Assembly (NCBI GenBank): GCA_045590755.1
Contig: JAZNRP010000010.1
Coordinates: 1-26,781, forward strand
DNA: 26,781 nt
Direction: 5' to 3'
Source: SIG565 sp045590755
Lineage (GTDB): Bacteria > Bacillota > Clostridia > Oscillospirales > Acutalibacteraceae
The notes below the pieces were generated by a model. It had not been told where the DNA came from and did not search any database. It saw only the letters and a list, made by a program, of their open reading frames with translations. Both the position numbers and the translations under genes were made by a program. Shown one piece after another: positions 8,322-17,000 of the stretch (position 1 is the stretch's first letter; every line of letters begins with the position of its first letter).

Positions 8322-10553
8322 ATGAAAAATATTTTAATTAAAGCTTTATCATTCGCCCTTTGTGTTGTTATGGTTTTGTCCTTCGCGGGATGTAAGGGAA
8401 CTACAGTCCCACAGAATGTAAGTGAGACATTCAAGACATCCACTCTCACAGACGGCACAAAAATTGAGAACAGTAAGCTCTCAATGCATTGGGATGCTAC
8501 AAACAAGTGCGTTATCTTGACCGATAAAGCAACGGGTACTCAGTGGACTACTTCGCCCTACGGCTATCTCAGTAAAGAAGAACGCCCTGCAATGCAGAAG
8601 AAGTTTGTTGAATCCCCGATACATGTAAAGTACCAGGAAAATTATGAGTTTAAGGACGGTACAACACCCGACCCTGCTGACGACTACGGCTTCGCTTCGC
8701 TCAGAAGCAACGATGTTGCGGTTGAAAAGGCAGACAACTCAATAACAATTTCCTTCTGCTTTGAGCAGTCAAACACAATTGTACCGCTTAAGTACACTCT
8801 TAAGGACGACTGCTTGGCAATCTCAATTGATACAAGCGAAATCGTTGAAAACGAAGACCCGATTTATTCTATTGCCTTTGCACCGACATTGTGTGCGGTA
8901 GAAAAGGGAACAGAAGATTCCTACATCTTCTACCCATCGGGTACAGGCGCAATAATTGATACTTCAAGCGCCAACCTGGTTTCTGCTACATATTCGGCGG
9001 GCGTTTACGGCCCTGAGCTTGCGCAGAAAATCAACGATAAGCAGACCAACGATAAAAATGTTTATCTGCCTGTTTTCGGTACCGTTGTAGGTAATAACGC
9101 TATCTGCGCTATCATTTCTTCGGGCGCAGAACACGCTACATTAAACTACAACAGCGAGTATGAAAAGACCGACTATGCTACGGTTTACCCCGAGCTTCAT
9201 ATACGCGGTTACGATTATAACACCGTTAAGGGTAACCAGATGTATATAGAAAATCCGATTTACTCAAAGGAACCGCTTACAGATTCTGTTTTTGAGGTTG
9301 AGTATTATCCGTTATCGGGGGAAAATGCCAACTATAACGGTATGGCAAAGCTTTATCAGAAGAAGCTTTACGGCAACAATGAAGCCGCAGATATTAAGGA
9401 AGATGTATTCTCCCTTAAAATTTACGGTGGCTTGCTCCAAAGCAGAAACTTCTTAGGCTACCCATACAGTACACTTTTGGCGCTCACAACATATAAAGAT
9501 ATAAGCAATATGTTAAATGAGCTGTCGGTTACAGGCGTCACCCCGAATGTTCAGCTTTATGGCTTCGGTAAATCGGGTATGGATATAGACAAGGTGGCAG
9601 GTGGATTCGGCTTAGGCGGTGCGTTTGGCAGCAAAAACGAGCTGCAAGCAGTAGTTGATTACTGTAACGAGAATGGTCTTGATATGTTTGTTGATTTCAA
9701 TATTACCGAATTCTCAAGCAGTAGTCTCGGCTATTCAACAACCTTTAATACTGCCAAAACTGCCAATCAGCAGAATGCATTCCGTTATTACATAGATAAG
9801 GCTGTACAGACACAGAACACAACCGATTTCGACCGCTACCGTCTGCTTGGACGCGATAAGGTTATAAAAGCGGCAAATACCCTTGTAAAGAAAATTAAGA
9901 AATACAATTTACCGGGTATCAGCTTTGCATCACTCAGTGAAGGCATTTATTCTGATTACTCTAAATCAGAATACTATGTTAAAAAGAACTTCGGCGCATT
10001 TGCCGCAAACATTATTCAGAGTTATAAGGACAATGGCTATACATTTGCCGCTAACGGTGCTAATGCATATGCCGCAGTAATTGCCGATTGTATATTTGAA
10101 GCGCCAATGAACTCTTCTGAGCTTGACGGCTTTACAACAGATGTACCGTTCTATCAGATGGTATTCAAGGGCAAAACCGAAATTACATCAGAAGCTGTAA
10201 ATAGCGGTGAAACATTGCAGAAGAAGCAGCTACAGGCAATTGAAACAGGCTCTTCAATGTTGTTTGCAATCTATAACACCTATGATTCAACCCTTACATA
10301 CTCACCGTTCAAGGGACTTTATGGCGCTATGTATGCCGACAATAAGGATACTATTATTAAAACTGCTGAAACCTACAGTGACTACTATAAAGCTGTAAGC
10401 GGTCAGACAATAGTAAAGCACGAGCTTATTACAAACGATGTCCGAGCAACAACATTCTCGGGCGGCGTTAAGGTTTATGTAAACTACTCGGATGTAGAGT
10501 ATGTTACAGCCGACGGTGCAGTACAGCCAATGAGCTATTTATTAGTAAAGTAG
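8322..10553 (+). CDS. DUF5696-like lipoprotein, possible glycosidase
   Basis: This 743-residue lipoprotein has a signal ending FAGC, with Cys24 the likely lipidated residue. The N-terminal half (about 40-350) reads as a beta-sandwich (KLSMHWDATNKCVILTDKAT and later strands). The second part (about 363-600) looks like a TIM barrel: SLKIYGGLLQSRNFLG, TPNVQLYGFG, ELQAVVDYCNENGLDMFVDF (about 444-463), and LPGISFASLSEGIYSDY. The aromatic and acidic residues at strand ends recall glycoside hydrolases, but no catalytic pair can be assigned by eye. The layout and context match proteins annotated DUF5696 next to sugar permeases. It sits between the two permease pairs, 17 bases after the Yip1 gene. A surface enzyme trimming glycans for import is a reasonable inference; enzymatic activity is not shown. 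Confidence 0.65.
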   Translation: MKNILIKALSFALCVVMVLSFAGCKGTTVPQNVSETFKTSTLTDGTKIENSKLSMHWDATNKCVILTDKATGTQWTTSPYGYLSKEERPAMQKKFVESPIHVKYQENYEFKDGTTPDPADDYGFASLRSNDVAVEKADNSITISFCFEQSNTIVPLKYTLKDDCLAISIDTSEIVENEDPIYSIAFAPTLCAVEKGTEDSYIFYPSGTGAIIDTSSANLVSATYSAGVYGPELAQKINDKQTNDKNVYLPVFGTVVGNNAICAIISSGAEHATLNYNSEYEKTDYATVYPELHIRGYDYNTVKGNQMYIENPIYSKEPLTDSVFEVEYYPLSGENANYNGMAKLYQKKLYGNNEAADIKEDVFSLKIYGGLLQSRNFLGYPYSTLLALTTYKDISNMLNELSVTGVTPNVQLYGFGKSGMDIDKVAGGFGLGGAFGSKNELQAVVDYCNENGLDMFVDFNITEFSSSSLGYSTTFNTAKTANQQNAFRYYIDKAVQTQNTTDFDRYRLLGRDKVIKAANTLVKKIKKYNLPGISFASLSEGIYSDYSKSEYYVKKNFGAFAANIIQSYKDNGYTFAANGANAYAAVIADCIFEAPMNSSELDGFTTDVPFYQMVFKGKTEITSEAVNSGETLQKKQLQAIETGSSMLFAIYNTYDSTLTYSPFKGLYGAMYADNKDTIIKTAETYSDYYKAVSGQTIVKHELITNDVRATTFSGGVKVYVNYSDVEYVTADGAVQPMSYLLVK

Positions 10554-10566
10554 GGGGGTGAACAGT

Positions 10567-11472
10567 ATGTTAAATAAGAAAATCAAAAAGCATAAGGGCG
10601 TCGAGCAACTTAAAAGCAGATATGGCAGACTGTTCGTTCTCCCGTGGGAAATAGGCCTAGTGCTTTTCTTCGTAGTGCCGTTGTTCACATCAATTCGTTA
10701 TGCCTTCAGTGAAATTGATATTACAACACAGGGCTTTCAGGTCGATTGGGTAGGACTTAAGTGGTTTAAGTTTTATATTAATGATGACCCAACATATCTT
10801 ACCGACCTTACAGGCTCCATCGGTAACTTTGCGGTACAGCTTCCGATTATTTTAGCGCTTAGCTTAATTTTGGCTATGTTGCTTAATCAGAAGTTTAAGG
10901 GAAGAATGATAGCTCGTGCAATATTCTTTCTGCCCGTAATTATCGCAACGGGTGTTGTTATTCAGCATATGACGGCCGAATGGATGCCCATAAGCCTTGT
11001 GGCTTCATCGGGTTCTGAAAACAATTTCGGCAGTATGATTGACTTTGATATGATACTCGGCAACTTAGGACTGCCCGATGAAATTAATAAACTCATTTCT
11101 GGCTATATCGGTGACATTTTCAACCTTTTATGGTCGTGCGGTATACAGATAGTTCTCTTTATCGCAGGTCTTCAAACAATTCCCGACCAGCTTTACGAAG
11201 TGTCCCGTGTTGAAGGCGCTTCTAAGTGGGAAGAGTTCTGGTATATCACCATACCGATGTTAGGTCCGACAATATTGCTCGTTATGGTTTACACAATGAT
11301 TGATTTGTTTACTATGAAAACAGGCGTTATGGGCAGAGCGTTTGATATGATGAGTAGTGCTATATACGATGAAAGCTCGGCAATGATTTGGATGTACTTC
11401 GTGGTTGTCGGTCTTGTAATGTCGGCAGTTCTTGGACTTTACTATAAGTTCTGTCTGAAGAAATGGTCTTAA
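10567..11472 (+). CDS. Sugar ABC importer permease, MalF type (second pair)
   Basis: This 301-residue permease has about six membrane helices, the first being IGLVLFFVVPLFTSI. The ATPase-contact loop is divergent: EVSRVEG at residues 211-217 in place of EAA-x3-G, followed by FWYITIPMLGP. The ATG at 10567 is preferred over the in-frame GTG at 10558, because that GTG lies inside the ribosome site (GGGGGTG, 10554-10560). The gene follows the DUF5696-like lipoprotein by 13 bases, so the two are probably co-transcribed. The first-pair MalF homologue differs strongly in sequence, so this is not a recent duplicate. Confidence 0.9.
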   Translation: MLNKKIKKHKGVEQLKSRYGRLFVLPWEIGLVLFFVVPLFTSIRYAFSEIDITTQGFQVDWVGLKWFKFYINDDPTYLTDLTGSIGNFAVQLPIILALSLILAMLLNQKFKGRMIARAIFFLPVIIATGVVIQHMTAEWMPISLVASSGSENNFGSMIDFDMILGNLGLPDEINKLISGYIGDIFNLLWSCGIQIVLFIAGLQTIPDQLYEVSRVEGASKWEEFWYITIPMLGPTILLVMVYTMIDLFTMKTGVMGRAFDMMSSAIYDESSAMIWMYFVVVGLVMSAVLGLYYKFCLKKWS

Positions 11473-11484
11473 GGAGGGGTAGTA

Positions 11485-12438
11485 ATGTTAAAAAATAAAG
11501 CTAAAAAAATTACTGCCCGTAAAGCAGGGGAGTTAGGCATTAAGGTGGTAACACCTATCGCCCGTTGGATTTTCATTTTGGGTGTAAGCTACATCCTTTT
11601 ATACCCGCTTTTCTATATGATTTCGGCATCAGTAAAGGCTCCTATGGACTTTTTGGACTCATCAATTATGTGGGTTCCTAAAAACTTTGCAATGAACAAT
11701 CTTGCCAAGGCTTTCAAACATCTTGATTATTTTAAGACCTTATGGAGCACGGTAAGAATTGAAATAGTAAGTGCATTTATTGAAGTTATTGCTTGTTCTG
11801 TAACTGCATACGGCTTGGCAAGATTTGAATTTAAGGAAAGACCGTTTCTTACCTTTATTCTTATTCTTACAATTCTCATTCCCACACCTATGATTATTAT
11901 TCCGTTATCTGTTAGTATGCGATATGTTGATGTATTCGGCATACTTGGACTTATCGGTGAGCTTATAGGTCAGGAACTGCGTCCAAATTTGCTGAATTCT
12001 GTTTGGGCGTTCTATATACCCAGTATTTTCTCGGTTGGTCTTAAAGCGGGTCTGTTTACATATATGTATGTACAGTTCTTTAAGGGTCTTCCGAAGGAGC
12101 TTGAAGAAGCGGCATCAATCGACGGTGCAGGACCGGTTAAAACCTTCCTTACAATCGTTGTTCCGTCTTCGGGTACAATTTTCTTAACAGTTACAATATT
12201 CAGTATTATCTGGCACTGGAACGATACATACCTAGCAACAATGTTCTTATCGAAGGATTATCCGCTTTCGGTCAGCCTTATGCGAATAGTAGCAAAGGTT
12301 GGCGAAATGTCGGAAATTAGAAATGTCGGTATTGTTATGGCGGCATGCTTGCTGGTAATACTTCCTATGCTTATAATGTACTGTATACTGCAAAAGCAGT
12401 TTATTAAGAGCATTGACCGTGTGGGTATTGTAGGTTAG
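11485..12438 (+). CDS. Sugar ABC importer permease, MalG type (second pair)
   Basis: This 317-residue permease has about six helices and an intact ATPase-contact motif, EAASIDGAG (from Glu208), followed by LTIVVPSSGT. The ribosome site AAGGAGGGG (11471-11479) overlaps the stop codon of the partner permease, showing tight translational linkage. The window has no ATPase, so the second importer also depends on an ATPase encoded elsewhere. Its binding protein is probably the lipoprotein encoded next, which has its own promoter. Confidence 0.92.
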   Translation: MLKNKAKKITARKAGELGIKVVTPIARWIFILGVSYILLYPLFYMISASVKAPMDFLDSSIMWVPKNFAMNNLAKAFKHLDYFKTLWSTVRIEIVSAFIEVIACSVTAYGLARFEFKERPFLTFILILTILIPTPMIIIPLSVSMRYVDVFGILGLIGELIGQELRPNLLNSVWAFYIPSIFSVGLKAGLFTYMYVQFFKGLPKELEEAASIDGAGPVKTFLTIVVPSSGTIFLTVTIFSIIWHWNDTYLATMFLSKDYPLSVSLMRIVAKVGEMSEIRNVGIVMAACLLVILPMLIMYCILQKQFIKSIDRVGIVG

Positions 12439-12457
12439 TAAAATCATACATAAACAG

Positions 12458-12486
12458 TTGACACGATTTGTTTTTTGTTGTATGAT
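12458..12486 (+). promoter_or_regulatory. Sigma-A-type promoter for the lipoprotein solute-binding gene
   Basis: TTGACA at 12458-12463 and TATGAT at 12481-12486 are 17 bases apart, just after the last permease. An 8-bp inverted repeat (ATCATACA 12443-12450, TGTATGAT 12479-12486) brackets it and its right arm covers the -10 box; that could be chance. A private promoter would allow more binding protein than permease to be made. Confidence 0.75.
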
Positions 12487-12515
12487 AAAATAAACTAATA
12501 AAAGGAGAAAATGCT

Positions 12516-13883
12516 ATGTTTAATACAGTAAAAAGAACCCTGGCAATTCTCTTAGTTCTGGCTATGGCTCTTACAGCCGTTGGCTGTGGCGGCAATGGCG
12601 ACGATACAGGCACAACAGGCGGCACAAATATCGGCAAAAACAATATGTCCGATTATGCGCTTGATTCTGATGCCTTATTAGCTTCTATGCCGGCAGAACT
12701 TAAGGGTACAAAAATCGTTTTCCTTAACTGGTACAATCCTGATGACCGTGAGGAAAAGGATGTTATTGCAGCATTCGAAGAAAAATCAGGCATTGATGTT
12801 GAGTTCCGCGTTCTTGACCACAATGGTTACGCTACAGCCGTAGCTAAAATGATTCAGGTAGGCGAGCAGGCAGATGTTATGCGTCTTAAGAACCCCAATA
12901 TCGGCCAGTTTAAGCTTCTTCAGCCGCTTACCGCTACAGAGTTTGATTATAGCGGCAAGGAATGGGATGCTTACACAATGGGTCTTTATACCATAGGTGA
13001 AAACGCCTATGCTACAAACCTTAAGTATACCCCCTTCTTCTTACCGGGTATGATGTTCTATAACTATCAGACCTTCGAAGACATGGGCTTTGAAGACCCG
13101 TACGAGCTTTGGAAGGAAGGCAAATGGACCTGGAGCAAGCTTCGTGAAATGTGCAACACCTGGGTAACCGAAAACGGCACAGAATACAGAGGCGCTTCTT
13201 GCTGGTCGTTCCCGTCAACTGTTGCTAACGCTTCCTTCTTTAAGAAGGGTGCAGACGGCATCCAGTATGAGCTTGATTTTACTAATCAGTTAGCTCTTGA
13301 CTGCTGGAAGTTCGTCGAAGACGGTAGAGCACTTGGTCTTTTCGGTACATATCTGCATGAAGGCTTTGACCAGATGAAGCAGAAGATGCTCATTGACCAC
13401 TGTGATGCCTCTGCTGTTCAGAATTCTTCAGAATATTTCAAGAAGACCAAGATGATGGGCAAATTAAAGGCCGTTGCAGTACCGCGTTGGGACGGCACAG
13501 AAGGCTTTAACGATTACTATGTTCCTATGCATGAAGTAGTTGCCTTCGGTGTACCGAAGTCGGCTAAAAATGCAAAGGCAGTTCCTTACTTCTTAGGTTA
13601 TATGTGTAACTTTGCTAATTACAATATGGATGCAGGCGAAGGCGGCTTCTTCGTAAGTGAGCAGATTAAGGAATGCTATATGGACTTAATGTCTATTGAA
13701 AAGCGCAACTATGACTTTGACGGTGATATTGCAAACTACGGCACCGCAGATGTAAACTTCTCTTGGCATCTCTTCAACCGTGTTGACTCAACCCAGATTA
13801 ACTCTTGGTTGCAGGAACGCGAATATGAATTCAGAAACAGTATGAATCTTTATAACGAAGAGCTATTAAAGTATAGTAAATAG
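12516..13883 (+). CDS. Lipoprotein extracellular solute-binding protein (second importer)
   Basis: This 455-residue family 1 solute-binding lipoprotein has a signal peptide ending LTAVGC, with Cys24 the lipidation site, followed by a Gly/Thr/Asn-rich linker (25-45). The binding domain starts near residue 65 (GTKIVFLNWYNPDD). It has the expected early strand-helix pattern, and WKEGKWTWSKLREMCNTW is typical of the hinge-proximal region. It probably serves the second permease pair directly upstream. It differs in layout from the first binding protein, lacking CBM-like domains and being lipid-anchored. A hairpin terminator follows the stop codon. The substrate is unknown. Confidence 0.9.
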   Translation: MFNTVKRTLAILLVLAMALTAVGCGGNGDDTGTTGGTNIGKNNMSDYALDSDALLASMPAELKGTKIVFLNWYNPDDREEKDVIAAFEEKSGIDVEFRVLDHNGYATAVAKMIQVGEQADVMRLKNPNIGQFKLLQPLTATEFDYSGKEWDAYTMGLYTIGENAYATNLKYTPFFLPGMMFYNYQTFEDMGFEDPYELWKEGKWTWSKLREMCNTWVTENGTEYRGASCWSFPSTVANASFFKKGADGIQYELDFTNQLALDCWKFVEDGRALGLFGTYLHEGFDQMKQKMLIDHCDASAVQNSSEYFKKTKMMGKLKAVAVPRWDGTEGFNDYYVPMHEVVAFGVPKSAKNAKAVPYFLGYMCNFANYNMDAGEGGFFVSEQIKECYMDLMSIEKRNYDFDGDIANYGTADVNFSWHLFNRVDSTQINSWLQEREYEFRNSMNLYNEELLKYSK

Positions 13884-13897
13884 TTTATAGCTAATTT

Positions 13898-13930
13898 AAG
13901 CGGGTGGAAAAATTTTCCACCCGCTTTTCT
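13898..13930 (+). terminator. Intrinsic terminator ending the importer locus
   Basis: AAGCGGGTGGAAAA (13898-13911) pairs with TTTTCCACCCGCTT (13913-13926), a GC-rich stem at the base with a short T-rich tail. It lies 14 bases after the solute-binding gene's stop. Confidence 0.85.
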
Positions 13931-13974
13931 TATGCAAAAAACACAGTTAATTGTCGATTTTGTTAAAAAAAGTA

Positions 13975-14003
13975 TTGAAACATACAAGGAAATATGTTAT
14001 TAT
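13975..14003 (+). promoter_or_regulatory. Promoter for the giant LRR surface protein gene
   Basis: TTGAAA at 13975-13980 and TATTAT at 13998-14003 are 17 bases apart; an overlapping TATAAT lies at 14003-14008. A start site near 14010 leaves a leader of about 38 bases, which rules out translation from the ATG at 13994. Confidence 0.65.
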
Positions 14004-14047
14004 ATAATATACTAAAAAGGAGTATTGTTTCTTATTGGAGGTACATT

Positions 14048-17000
14048 ATGAAAAATCTAACAAAACACCTTACTAAAAAGGCCTTGTCTGTGGTGTTGGC
14101 GTTAGCAGTAGTGCTCAGTTCACTCACTGTTATGCTTTCGGCATTTGCTGCGCCTGTTGGTCAGGTAGATGAACCTTATTTGGTAACCGACGGCTCACCG
14201 GCTATACCTATGTTTGTAGATAAGGTTGTAAAACTCAGTGACTTGGAGGTAGAGTTCCCCGACGGTTCTACTAAATCGGGTGATGAACTCACATGGAGCG
14301 TTGCCGAAGGCACAAGTGCAAAATTGTTCGGCAAAATGATTGCTTCATCCGAAAAAGGCATCACGAAGTTTAGTGTTTCCGATGGAGCAACTACAAAAAA
14401 TATTTATGCAATAGTTAACGGCGAAGGCGAATATGATTTTGCACTTGTTAATAAAAACCTTGCAACTGCAGGTGCGTATGATGCAAGTGAATGGTCATAT
14501 CATACGACAGGTTATTTGACTAATGCCACAACGCCGTATTCATTCGCGAACAACTATTTCACACCGAAAGATACAATAAATGCCGATGCTAACGGCACCC
14601 GTTTGTCAATGGGTGCAAACGGTATTATGTTCTTCCCGACATACTTCCGTGCATACACTTGGTTCTATAAGTCGGATATTCTTAAAGATTTTGGTGACTA
14701 CCAGATAGATGTAACTGTTCAGCACAACACTCTTGGCGACCTTTACGGTTATACACAAAACCACTTAATTGCCCGTGCAACACTCGATGAAGCAGCAGAC
14801 TCTACACAGGTGCTCAAGTCCGGCACTACACCGCTCGGTCTTGGTTACTACATAACAGGCGGCTTGCATATTTACAAGTTGGGTGACACAGCAGCTGAAG
14901 AACTTACAGGCACTGCCACAACAACTGTAAACACACTTACAGATGCTTCCCTTATCAGTAGTAGCACATCTAACCCGTCTTATGTATGGGACGGCAAAAA
15001 CTTTGCTGCTAATACAAACAAGGTAAGAAACGTTAGATATACACTTCAGGGTAACCATATTACCTACAGTATGGACGGCAACCTTATCTTTGATTCTAAC
15101 GAAACAATTAAAACATCTACTTCGGGTACTGTAGCAGTTGACGCCTATAATACATTTATGGACGGCGCAAGCAAAAAAGGTACAATCGGTTTCTCATTTG
15201 TAGCAACCAAGGCCTATTTACAGGCGTTCAAGGTGTCTTTGGTTGGTATCAATGCTGAAACAATGCCGAAGATGTCAGATGCTAACTTTATCACAGTAGC
15301 ATCGAACTCTCCGATAATAAAAGTGCTTGTTGGCGAATCAATCGATTTGAGCAACTATGCAATTCAATTCCCGGATAATAGTGCCGCTTCGGGTGCAGAT
15401 GCAACCTGGACACTTAAAAATGATGCCGCTGTAGAAAAATCAGGCGACAGCTTACTTGCAACAGAAAGAGGCGTTGCTGATTTTGAAGTAACATACGGCA
15501 CACAGTCAACACATGTTTATATAATCGCTAATAAAACAGGTGTGGCTAATTTATATGAAATAAGCGACACGGCACCTGCGCTTCCAATGTTTGAAGCAAA
15601 GATGGTAAGTTTAGACGATATCGTTGTTGAGTTTAGCAACGGCACAGTTGCTTTGGGCTCAGATGCCAAGTGGATATTAAAGAGCGGAGCCAGTGCTGCC
15701 AAACTTGGTAATAACATCCGTTCTTCAGAAGCAGGAATCTCTAAGTTTGAGGTTTCCTACGACGGACTTACAAGAAACGTTTATGTAATAGTTAATAAGG
15801 CAGGAGATTATAAGTTTAATCTTGTTGATAAAGACCTTAAAGGTAGTTACGACCAAAGCGAATGGTCTTATCATACAACAGGTTATTTGACTAATGCCAC
15901 AACCCCGTATTCATTACCAAACAACTATTTCACACCAAAAGATGTATTGAATGCTGAAGACGGAGTTGTTTCAGCTTCACGTTGGTATGCAAGCGCTAAT
16001 GGTTTGGTATTCCACCCCACATATTTCCGTGCGTATACATGGATGTATAAATCGGATATACTCAAAGACTTTGGCGATTATGAAATTAATGTAACCGTAA
16101 AACATAACGCACTAGGTGACGTGTATGGCTATACACAAAATCATCTTATAGCCCGTGCAACACTTGATGAAACGGAAGGTTCCAATCAAGTACTCGCGGC
16201 TGACCAAAATCCTCTCGGCCTTGGTTATTACAGAACCGGTGGTTTGCATTTATATAAATTAGGCAACAACGCAGTTGAACTCACCGGCGCAACCACTAAG
16301 ACCGTACATACACTTTCAGATGCGTCGCTTATCGGCGGCTCTACAACCGACCCGTCTTATGTATGGGATGGCAAGAACTTTACAGCCAACAACAACAAGA
16401 TAAGACAGGTTAGGTACACACTTGAAGGTAACCATATTACCTATAGTATGGACGGCAACCTTATATTCGACTCTAACGAAGAGATAAAGACCTTAAACGG
16501 TACAACTAACGGTACACTCTCAAGAGACGAATATGATGCATTTATGAAGGATGCCAATAAGAAGGGTACAGTTGGCTTCTCCTTCGTAGCAACAAAAGCA
16601 ATATTGCAAAGCTTCAGCGTATCCTTGCTGGGCACAGATGAAAACAATATGCCTGTGATGACCGATGCACAGGATTCATATACCGTAACAACTAATGACC
16701 CTGTTATTCCTATGACAGCAGGCTATAAGCTTGACACATCTACTTTCTTAGTAAGTACTCAAGCTGGTATCATGATAGGTAATGAACTTGACTGGTCTAC
16801 CACAGCAGCATCTAATAAGCTCAAGATTGAAAACGGCATAATTTACGCTTATGAGCGCGGTGTTTATGCCGTAACTGCATCTAATTCCGAAACAACAATG
16901 AATATGTATGTTGTTGTTAAGAATCCGGATGAAACTGAATATGTAGTATACGAAAAAGACTACCGCGATGCAGCCAACTCTACCGACGATAAGGTAAGCG

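Noticed and set aside
10558..10566. GTG start for the second MalF-type permease
   Set aside because: This GTG is part of the G-rich ribosome site serving the ATG at 10567.
13994..14047. Upstream ATG extending the giant LRR protein by 18 residues
   Set aside because: It lies between the -35 and -10 boxes, has no ribosome site, and would place 18 residues before a good signal peptide; ATG 14048 has GGAGG at the right distance.
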